A DNA stretch of 60,000 nt from Hydractinia symbiolongicarpus (Eukaryota > Cnidaria > Hydrozoa > Anthoathecata > Hydractiniidae), in assembly GCF_029227915.1 (NCBI RefSeq), contig NC_079885.1:22261001-22321000 (forward strand), in the 5' to 3' direction. Shown in pieces: positions 35,201 to 47,200 of the stretch. Under the pieces are notes generated by a model, which was not told the DNA's origin, did no database searches, and worked only from the letters and a program-made list of their open reading frames with translations. Both the position numbers and the translations under genes were made by a program. Position 1 is the stretch's first letter, and each line of letters begins with the position of its first letter.

Positions 35201-38200
35201 GATATTACGACAAGCATATTTTTCTATGTATTTTCGCATAACTCACACAGTTTATATTTTTTAGTTGCAAAGAAATAATAATAATAATTTGTCTCACTAA
35301 AAAAATGTAACTAGCTTCAAGGTTAAAAAATAAAAATACCTGCAAGCTCAAAAACTTGTTTTTAAAAGTTATGCAGCAAGTATTATTCTTATGCTGTTTT
35401 GAAAGTTATTCTTCTCCAATTTAAAAAGGTTATTTTGATTGTTTAACCACATAACTATTTTTTTTATTACGCATCGCACATTTTAGTTTCATTGCAACAA
35501 ATTACCATGAAAAAAAGAATCAACTTCAAGTGACCTTACCAATGGTGGTCAAAAGTAACGCTATTGATTTAACTTGTTTAGTATAATTTTAGATTGACAT
35601 TCAACCAACAAAATAACATTGATTTTATTCTATGCTCATTATATTTTTACAAGATGGGATGAGAAAATGTTTTTTTTTATAATTTTTGTTTTCTTAAAGG
35701 TACTGTCCGATTAAAAATCAACTAAAATTTTCACAAAAAATTCTTATTTGCAACTAATTTCTATAAAATAAATATTAGTTTTCTTTCCTAACACCAAATG
35801 AACAACAAAAAGCGTGCGGTCTCTCGCTTCGGTTGTTTATATTAGATGGTGGATGATAGGCACTAAAGTGAGGCTGAAATAATATGTCACATGTGACATA
35901 TTTACCTGGTGACATACTTCCCTGGAGCGCCGAAGTGACCAAAATGAATTAAACTTGGCCAGGCTGATATTTTATTATAAGTTAAAAAATTTTGGTAATT
36001 TTACCCCCTGAATTGTGAAAGATCGCTTTTTATGAATTATTCATATGGAATTATAAAACTGAATGCGAGAGATGTATCTAGACCTTAAGGGATTAGACTC
36101 ACATCACACATTCAGTAAGGTCGAGAGGCAGAATGTTGTGAATAGCCTAAAAGGTTTCTTCTTAGAGGTTAATAAAATGAGTTTCTCTCAAACAAAAGCT
36201 TCGACGCGAACGAATGACTCAGCGGAAACCCTGAGTTAAAATTGAACAATGTTACTCATCGCCTCGGAAGCCATTTTGATTTATCTGTGAGTTGTTTACC
36301 AAGCTTGGCCACATCTTACTCCGGTAAAAACTTCATAGTTTAATAATGTTTTGTACTTTTTTAAAAAAATTAGGCTTCCGTTTAATAATCCCCCCCCCCT
36401 CCGAATATTAAGCTCTGGACTTCCTACCCCGTTTTTGTAACCAACATAAACACCATCAGTACTAAGGAACTCCTCGCGAATCTTGGATACCACACATGCT
36501 GGTATAACTCGTCGCACCCCCTAGACTACGTCACAAGCAAAATGTGCTGAATAATGAATTTACCCAGTCCTTTTTGCCGCATTTGAAAGTTTGTGAAGAT
36601 GGTAGGCCATTGTATCAAGATCATAACAAACAAACAATGGTGCTAGGTATTTGAAAAATCTTTGTTGTTTAAGAGTGCAATCTTTGTTATTTTTTATACT
36701 TAATAAAACAATAGAAAATATATTGTTTTTTAATCGGACAGTACCTTTAAAACATTTTTGCTTGATATTATTTTTTTGTTTTTGTAAAAATTAGGATTGG
36801 CTGGGCCTATAGAACAAGTAATTAAGTTGGAGTTGCCTTATGGATTTATGATTAAACTAACAATTATCAGAAGCAAGAAAACTTACATTAACTGAAAACT
36901 GGTTTTTCATGATTGATTCATCTAAACATGTTTGAACCTCTTTATTACCTCCAAGCACATCAAGACTTCTTTCTTCATCACACCCTTTTGATTTAACCAG
37001 TGCCTGGACATCCTTGACAAAACAGAAAAAAATAAAAATCTTCTATTTCAAAAGTACAATTGCTTTTTGCCCCTTACAAGTGTTTTAGTGGGACAACTTT
37101 TATTTTGTCTATTTTCATGAATTTCTGATTAAATTTCTTGTTTTTTAATGCTTTCTATCTTTCCTTGTGAATGAAATTTTTTTTTCTACATCACTACAAT
37201 CCTAGACCAGAATATTTAGCAAGTTACTAAAACAAACATGAATTTCATGTCTTTTAACAAAGTAATAAACACAATATCTTCCAAGAAAGCCAAAAAACTG
37301 GAAATTTCCAATTGATATGCTTAAAGTCTAGCTGATAAATGTCTGACATGAATGTCAATTATGAGACTTTCTGTTTGCTTTTGTGGTTGCTTTTTCTCTA
37401 TATTTGCAAAAAGAAAATTGTCATTATTTAGGTCCCAGGATTAAAGGTTTTTCACTGCATCTATTTGCAATTGCAATATAAAAATGTTGAAAATGGGTTA
37501 TAAGGTATAAGGCGGGATAATTGTTAGGCTGCCACACAAATTTTACAAATTTACTTTGACTTACATCTAATAACTCAACCACATCCCCTTTTCTTCGGTA
37601 CTCCAAGGTGAAGTCCACTAATTCAACTCTCTTGAAAATATGAAAAAACAAATAAATGAAAAAAATATGCTGATTTAGACAATGAATTTTGCAAAACAAA
37701 AGTAAATATTATAAAACCTTACATAATCTGTCAAAAGTCTCGGCTTTATAAGCTCAGGCTGAAACATGAAATAAAAATAAGTAGTTTTGTTGCAGGGTAG
37801 GCCGGTTAGTAGAATTTTTTTTTACCTTTTAGTCAGAATAAAAAAATATGATTTTACTGTCTACTCTGGTCTTCTGGTGAGTCTCCCTTTACTGTATTAT
37901 GCTGGGTCTATTTTTTTGTACCTTGTCGTTAAGCGTCACGTCAGCATAAATGCATATGGTACCGATACATATAAACAAATATGGTAGCTGCTTGAAGTGC
38001 GCTATCACAGTGTAATCTGTTGTTTTGATTATTCATTTGCTTACCGATTTGTTTGCTATTTTTTATTTAACTATACTTATACTTTATGGAAAAATAATTT
38101 GAGTCAGTAGTTTAACTGTTTTTGGGTCGGAAATCGGCGCAATTGTGGGAAAATAAAAAAATGTTGAAAAATCCTGACCCAAAGTTTTTGTGGTCAACGA

Positions 38201-41200
38201 GAAATTGCGAAGGTTGGTCAGAAAACAGCAAACGAAAATTTTTTTAAGGACTGTCTTATGATAAACTTTTTATTTCTAATAGCTTAAAATAGAAATATTT
38301 TCTTTTAGTATTTTCTGGTGGTAAAATAAACTAAAATAAAACAAAAAGATTGTTTTGACGAGGAAACAAAGACAACATAAGAAGCTGTATTTGATAAAAA
38401 TGCTAAGGCACTACTAGCTAGGTAATTAATACTAAATTAACCCCAGCAGAAAAATCAATTTTTATCTCAGAGCAAAAAAAGTGCCAATTTTATTCACATA
38501 ACTCTAATAAAGGATTATTAAAGTGTAATTCTGTGAATGTTTTGTTGAGAAAATTAAGACCTGCAAAATGCAATTTTTATGAGAAAAACATTACTGTAAA
38601 AATTAGTACCATAAAGTAGCTAAACTAGCTATTTCAAAAAGTTTAAAATTTATTTTATTAGCAAGCTTAATTTAAAAAAACGGGAAGTGCTAATATTGGA
38701 CAAATTATGAATATCAAATAATGTGGGAAACTTCTGTTACTTTCAGTTATATTTGGATGATATATTTAAAGTGGGACAATTTTCTGTCATTTTCAGTTAT
38801 ATTCGGATGATATATTTCTATGATATATTTAGACAATCTAAGATGTCGTTTTTGTCCTCAGTGGTCAAAAACTTTTTCATCACAAGTACTTTCGTTAGCC
38901 ACTAAAGTTGAAAATTAACAAACAATTTTGTAGTCCTTTTAAGCAAATTAAGGGACATATTAAGGGACTGTCAGCAAATTTCGCATACGTTATAGCCGTT
39001 TATAGCCAAATGATTCTATGGTTATTTATTGCATTAAACAGCTTTTTAGTTTTCTTAGACAAAATTAACATTTTGGCGAAAATCAGCTTTTTAAAATCTA
39101 CAAGAGTTGTTGCTCAGCTATTAAATTTTATTTACATTGGACTTTTAATTAGACACAAAAATTTTAAATGACGAAAAAAAAATAGTTTAATTTTTGAATC
39201 ATGATTAACTGGGCAGTATAAAATTGTTTGCAAAATATTGTTGCTGTTTTGAGAAGCGTTAAAAAGTGAAAGAATAGTTTCCTAATTAAAATTACATTTG
39301 CAAATATCCTGAATGAAATATTTTGATTTGGTGTTGTATGTATACACATAGACTGTGAATCCTTGCAAAAAGCCAGCACTATTTGCACGTTGATTGAATC
39401 CAAACTTGCTGCAGCATTTTGCATTGTTGCATTATGAGCATATTTCTGAATTTAAATGTTTTTTTCTATTGCATACAAAAATAAAATGCATTATTTTTAC
39501 ACCGTAAACTGTGTTTTCAGAGTGAAGTTATCTTGCTTAACTTTCAAATTTTCAGCCTGGCCAGGTGCTTAACATCAGCTGTTAACAACTTGCTTGCTTA
39601 TAAAAAACATGTATTTCAAAATAGGATATTTATTTATTGCCCTGTCCATATAACAAAGACGTAACTCCAAAATTAGCATTTTGGGAAAAATTAGTTTAGT
39701 AAAATGTCCAGCAAGGACATATTTACAAGGTACACCACCAACTCAGTTTAATTTTACTGGTTAAGGGTGCATGTGACCTATCTTTTGAAATCGTTTTTCC
39801 AATACTTAAGTACTATAGCTCTTGTGGTATGTAAACAGGGCTTGTTCTTGGCATACTTTGAGTGCTTGTGCACTATACAATTTTTTATACTCCAATTTCT
39901 TAGTCAATAAAGATGTTTCCACTTTTTTGTACTAAAAAAAAAGCAAGTTTTCTCCAAAAAATGGAGATAAAGTTACACCCTTTTTAGTTGACATGGTAAT
40001 ATGCCAATTTTAATTTCTAATTTCATATCATTATTTTTCAAAAACATTTCATAACTTTCACATAGCAGCCTCAACACCCACTCTTACTATCGTTTTAAGT
40101 TGGGATGCATTTAGGTTAAAGAACCTGGAAGTGAGGTTGTCTTACATAGCAAAATAATTCAAAAACACCTGAAAGACTGATATATCTAGTTTGGTTATAG
40201 TAGCAACCAACTAGTATGGTATCATGACACATTTTGTAACATAATGCAAACGTTAATTTCGATATATTCTTCAAATTTTGAAAGTTTTAAAAAGTTTTAT
40301 TTAGAAATTAATAGCTAGTTAGAAATTGTAGTATTAGAGTAGAACAAGCGGAATATAATAATTTTTGGCTGTGTTGTTCATTGAGCTTGTGGTTTAAATA
40401 TAAAACCCTGAAGTGTTTTATTGAAATAAAAGCTTGAGCATTCCTGCTGAGATTTAAGTGTGTTTTAACTTAAACCCCATTTCAGAATCTCTTCTGATTT
40501 TTTTTTGTTAAAACCTGTTGTTTTTTCTCTAAAATGTGCAAAACATTCCTCAAAATAGTTGAAAATCATTTGACATTCACCCACGGCTTTGAACTTTGAA
40601 CCACAATATCAAAATTTTTTGATCTGAGGTTTTTTTGCTGACCAATAAGGAATTTCTTTTATTATCAATTCCTTTGCCTTTTAAACTTTGCTTTTATCCA
40701 TTCCCTGATAATGCAGAAAAAATTATGTTTTCTACAGAAGGATGGGACAAAATTATACCCATATTTTTCACCTGCCTAGTAGACAATTTTTATGCATATG
40801 GCAAAGGGGCTCTGCACACTAAAGCTTTCTCTGCTGTATCTGAAAACTCTCACCTTCTCTCTCCACCACAAATTCGAATCCCCATAATCATATACAATCT
40901 CCTCCATTGGATTTATGTCACGTGTAGCAAACAAACAGAGTTTATAACCACAGTCTTTCACAAACTTAATCTTTGTGTTGGGAAAGGGACTGTCATTGCA
41001 GTAACGACCAAGGCGGGTACTTTCTGTTGCATCAAAGCTAGAGTTCAAAAGAACAACCAGATAAATAAAAATAACTAAACGAGGTGATACTTGATCTAAT
41101 TAAAATTTTATATCAAAAATCAATAGTGTATTATTTTGTTTTGAAGTTGGATTCAATGGTTTCTTTACGAATTTCAAACTTTCAAATAATGTATCTCCAC

Positions 41201-44200
41201 CTTGTATCACAAACACATAGAAAATTGATGTATCATAACTGAAAAAATAATAAATAAATACTTAAATAAATAAATAAACAAATAAATAAATAAGCTGAGT
41301 TACTGCTCCGAAATATAATAATCATTGTCAAAAAATGTTACTTATTCCATTAGGAAACAATCCATTAAAACAGTCTTTGTCTCTTTAATTTTCAAAAAGA
41401 AAACAACTTTGAATAAGCACAATTTCATTTTAAAAAGCCAAGCTATAAATTATTATTTTAATAATACATTTATTGAATAAAAAGTTAAGTAGGAACTTTT
41501 TGATTGGCAGGGTTCTGTACTTAGTCCTTTGTTGTTTGTTCTAGTCTTAGAAGCGCTGTTAATGGAGTTAAGAACAGGTTGTCCATGGGAGTTATTGTAT
41601 GCAGATGATTTGGTTCTCATAGCAGAGTCGATGGAAGAATTTGTCAGACTTGCAAGCATTGGGTACATAAGAAGTGCAGTAGTATTGGTGGAAGATTAAG
41701 AGCTGACATTCAGTTTGTTTGTAAGCGTTGCAAAGGTGAGATTATAGAGAATGAAGTATTTCCAGCTTCTATGATGTACAACAGTGGCTCGTTAGAGATA
41801 GTTGAGAACTTCTGTTACTTAGGTGATATGTTGGGCAGTGAAGGGGGTGTTGGAAGAAGTGTTACTTGCATGATAGGTTCTGCTTGGAAAAAGTTCAGAG
41901 AGTTACTTCCTTTGTTGACTAGCAAAGTCTTGTCAATTGAGTTAAAAGGTAGGTTGTATGAGGCCTGTGTAAGAAGTGTTATGTTGTACGGTAGTGAGAC
42001 ATGGGCAGTGAACCAGGAAGATCTTGACCGTTTAGAAAGGAATGATATGAGAATGGTTAGATGGATGTGTAACGCCAGTCTGAGAGACAGAAAGAGTTCA
42101 GATGAGCTAAGAAGCAGGCTAAGTATCCGTAGAATTAAAGATGTTATCCAGATAAGAAGATTGAATTGGCTGGGGCACTTGGAAAGAATAGAGGGGGATA
42201 ATTGGGTAAGAAAGTGTAGAGACTTGATAGTTCCTGGGGCAAAGCCCAGAGGCAGACCAACAAAGACTTGGCAGGAGGTTATAAGGACAGACTTGATACA
42301 GAGGAAGTTGAGTTTAGATCTAACACAGTCTAGATCAGATTGGAAGAGGGTCATTAATATACCCCGTCCAACCCATGCTAGCATGGAAAACGGACGTTAA
42401 GCCGAGAATGATGATGATGATGATGAGTCGAAAATCTATGAAATCTTTACCAACAAAATAGTGTGTGCACTTTTGTCACATAATCCTCTGGCATGATGCA
42501 TTTCAATTAAATAAGCTACAATAGTTTAAAAAGGTATCTTAAACACCGATGATTGCAATTCATGTGCAATGTAATTGATACGTTATGGCTTTAGTTGCTC
42601 CTAAATTTCCTAAACATTGTGGGTTTTTCATAAGCAGTTTATAATACATTGATCGAAAGCAATTAAATATCTTCTCTTTTTTTTTTGCCTTTGAAAAATA
42701 AAAATAAAATGGAAGTCTTGAAAGAAAGATATGTGACAATTCCAGTGAATTTGATAACAAACCATATCTATATTATAATACCTGTATACTGTACGTCTGT
42801 CTGTCTATCACGCAAAATGGTAACAGCAGAAGCAAGACACACATGCAGTAAATAAATAACGGAGCACCTGTGGATGTATCTATGGGCTACCAACTAGTAA
42901 TTTTATAATGGCGGATCTAGCTAACTATAAGTACACATTTTTTTATAATCAACTAAGCACCCACTTGAGCCTGTAAACATATAGGGTCTATACAAGCCTA
43001 CCCAGAAAATTTTGTTACAAACCGATTTCCAGATCCCAAGTTATTGTGACATTGGCAAAAATATCTAAGATTCCTGGGGCGAGCAAACGAGTGTCATTTT
43101 GGCAAAAAAAAATAATGATAATTAATTCAGCTTTATAATATCTATGCGTTGATAAAGTTTGAATGCACATCACTAAACAGGTCTAAAATTTGCTATTCCT
43201 GAAATATGACATCATAATTTTGCAGCATAATTAAATCTGAAATTTAAATGTGAATGTCTTGAGAACAAAGAGCTTTTTAAAAAATTTAAAAAGACAGAGT
43301 TGAGTTGAATTTCTTATAAATAACAAAGTTGTAATTGTTATATTTACATTTGTAACAATCTCGTTCCCAGAGATTTTTTACAGCAGAACAGAAACCTAAG
43401 AACGGGGTTGCTGTATGTCCTTTCAAATGTTAACTACCCAAATATTGAGAACATTTGACAGTTGCTCTTTCTAAATGGAATTTAAGGGTATGAAATAAGG
43501 GTCAGGTTCCATGAATTTAGAAGATCTCAAACCCAAAAATATGTTTCCTATTATACATACATAACCTTTTTTTATAAAAAAAACTTGTGTATACATGTTT
43601 TTCTCTTTGTAAAGCATAAGAATCAAGAAAAAAAACATGTGCATGTTTTATGCTAAAACAGAGAATCATTTTATCAACAAAAAACAAAATACATGCACAA
43701 TGTTTTTTAATACATTAAGTTTCAATCTGAAAATTTTGCCAATGCGAATAAGTTGAAAAACAGTCAGCTTAAGGGTTTTGACAACAACAAACAATTTGTG
43801 AAAAGAAGACTGAACTTAAAAATATAATATTTGTAATACAATTTACGTTTTAACAGACTTTTTTTAAAAATAAGTTTAATTTTAGACACAAGAATATAGT
43901 TCTTATGAAAAACAAAACACTTCTAATTATCTTTCTTCTTCTTTTTAGCTTAGTAAATTAATTTAGAAATAATTGTTATAAAGTAAATCATGCCATAGAG
44001 TTTAACTCTCCACAATACAAAACATTTTTAATCATCTTTATTGTCTATCGTGACATCCTAATAGATGCAATGTGACTCAGTTCTATCGAGACAAAAATAT
44101 GCTCAAAAATTTATTGCGTATAAATTGCGACATGCATGGCAGAAGACCATGATGTTAAGATACCTTTTTACAGTACTGTACACTATTGATTTTGGTCATT

Positions 44201-47200
44201 TCCGTGAAAATAATTTCCAGTAAAAAATCCAAATAACGTTGATCTGCGAAAATAAATTCATGTGAAATTTTCTTAATTTTATATATAAATATTTATGAAA
44301 GATACACATATATACCGTATTTTTTGGAATATAACCCACAGGTTAAGTTTATTTTGACAACTTCCAATGTGGGTGCGGGTTATAATGTGGTGTGGGTTTT
44401 AAAATGTACACTTTCGAATGTCTGGAAGTTAAGGTTTCTTTTTTTCATTAAATTTTTTTTACATACATTCTTCTGGGTAACAAGTAACGAAATATAAAAA
44501 TATGCACTCAAAAACTTTCGATGCACTCAAAAACTTTCGATGCACTCAAAAACTTTCGATGCACAAAAAATTCCTGCAAAATTTCTTAACCGCCAGTGTT
44601 TGTGAAAACAGTCAATTTTTTTCACATTTTCAATAAAAAAATTCAGAAAGAATAAGTTCCCACTAAAATTAATTCCCTAAGAAGATTTTTTAATTGTAAA
44701 AACTTATAAATGCCTTACCAGTATTCTCCATAGAAAAAGAGAAAGCAGCCTTTATTTTGTTTCTTGTATTTCTTTTCACGTTTAATTCCATCCTTTTTTT
44801 TCAAACATTCTGCCGCATATTCCAATACAAATCCATTGTCAGCAATATTTTTTGTGCAGAAAACACCATAACCTAAAGGAGAAAACTATAGATATAATCT
44901 ACCTTTACTTAGTAGTAAATTGGAGAGATAAAAAGTTATACAAGAAGTAATGTACTGGCAAGCATTATTTGTTGTTAAATTTTGGAGTGACAAACTTTAT
45001 TTGCTGATGTTTTGAGTCAACCATCACCCTGAAAATGCTTGATTTCCAGATTTTTCTTTTTTGCAACCTTGTTTTTAGTTCCTTTTGTTTTTGCAGCAAA
45101 TATATACCAGTTGAGAACAAGGTTATATTCTCATACATATTATTACCTGACTGATACAAAAAAAACAGGTTAGTATGAAAAAAATCTGATGGTGTATATA
45201 ATTGATTTACAGCTTATTTCAACAGGTCTTTGTATAAGCCATAATAACCGGTTTTGGAAGCCATTATTAAATTGGTAACATAAAAGCGTTTTTATGTTAC
45301 CATTTTAATAATGAGTTCCAAAACCGGAATAAATAACAAATAAAAACATTTTCATAGCACACAAAAAAATAAAAGTGGCTCACTTAAAACCATCTTTCAT
45401 TTCAATTCACATAAACAATTATTCAAATTTGTTTTGTGTACTTACAAAATTTTAAAATCGAACCATCTTGAATTCAAAATGTATCAAAATCGAACAGGCG
45501 TTTTTCTTCCTTGGTGCCTTGGGAATAGCGTTTGTTTTGTTCACAAAGGAATATTTATTTGCAGACTAGGTACAGTTGGGTAATAAAACGGATACTGACT
45601 GGTTTTGATGTTGTACTGTAAAATACAATGCTGCTCAGTATGCGTTAATTACCTTACAGGCATAAATATTTCTGAACATGTAAATGTTTTCAAATTATGG
45701 GATTTATTTTTGCGTTTTAATAAGGTTAATTAAATTTTCATTGAATGACAAATATATCTGGTGTCTGATAAGTACTAGTTATCGCACAGTGCTGAGAAAA
45801 ATATCGGCAATATTTTTTGAGTGTTTTTATGTTCTCGTTTCATATTTCATGAGCCTTTAGGCGAGTGAAATATACGAGAACATAAAAAACGAAAAAAATA
45901 TCAGCCGATATTTTTCGAGGGCATGTGTGATAACTTGTTTATCATATAGTCGGTCTTATATCATGTTAATTTCACAAAGTCCCTTGCACACTGCTTAATT
46001 ATGTTCACGATATTGACAAGCATTGTTATGGGGGACAATAAAATCACTACAAAGTAATTTATTTCATTTATATTCATAAATCGCACGTGACTTCATAAAT
46101 TCAAATAATTTATAAGTTATAAATTATTTGAATTTATGAAGTCACGTGCGATTTAGATCATTATAACAAATTATGTTTATGTCACGCTTGAAAGAATTTG
46201 AATGGAAATAACTACGAATTTCAAGAGAATAAATTATCATTGTGAAGCCAAATAACAGAACTCCATCGTCCTGCTATTATATAATTCTTTCTAGTTGACT
46301 GATATAATTCAATTGTTTTTCATCCCCGGTGGAGAGCACGTGCTCTATGATTAATGACTGTTGAAACAAAAGAAAATTTTCGAATCATAATTTATGTATA
46401 TTCGTGAAAATAAATTCACCGACAAGTTTTCGTTTTTAAGAACATAATAGGTTTTTCCTACGAATTTTCAACCAATCAAGGGAAAAATATAAGCTTTTTG
46501 CACTCTGTATAAGTAAAAATTGCACTCGTTTCTCGGTGAAAAACAAAATACAGCATATATTTCGTGCAGATTAACTAATCAAGTTGCGAGAAAAACTCAA
46601 AGTATATGATAAAAACTAATATATATATAGCACACCTTATGCATAATTACCCGTAAGCCATTTACCGATCAACCTTTATAATTTCTCACCAATCACAAAA
46701 AGTTTGGTTCGGATTTTTCAACATGTTTTTATTATTTCAGTTATCTCACTGATTCCAGAAACAAATAATTAACCCAAACTATTTTTTTATATATAAAGTA
46801 TATATAAGTGTACTTTTAAATAAAAATGTAGCAAACAAATCAATAAGCAAGTAAATAATCAAAACAACTACACCGAAAAGCGCAATTCAAGTGGCTACCA
46901 AATTTGTTTATATATCATGCCCAGGGTTTCAACAAACTCCTCTTTTATATGCTTCTTCGTAAAAAAATGTTGTCTTATATATAGAACTTGTGGGGGACTT
47001 TTTAACTCGTAAACCTCAAACACGAAGAATGTGCACAACAAAAACTGACTACCAGCCTTTACAAGTACTAACTTATTGATAAGAAAAAATTGCAGCTAAG
47101 TTACAATAATTAAGAATGTGCACTGGATCTAAGTAAAAATAAATTTTAAATTAAATGTATATATACCAAAATTTTCTACACCGCACAATGGCTGCTGTTT

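Noticed and set aside
40635-41078. 147-codon plus-strand frame
   Set aside because: Antisense to SET exon 3, which has recognisable motifs and splice sites.
41815-42384. 189-codon minus-strand frame
   Set aside because: Antisense to the LINE reverse transcriptase.
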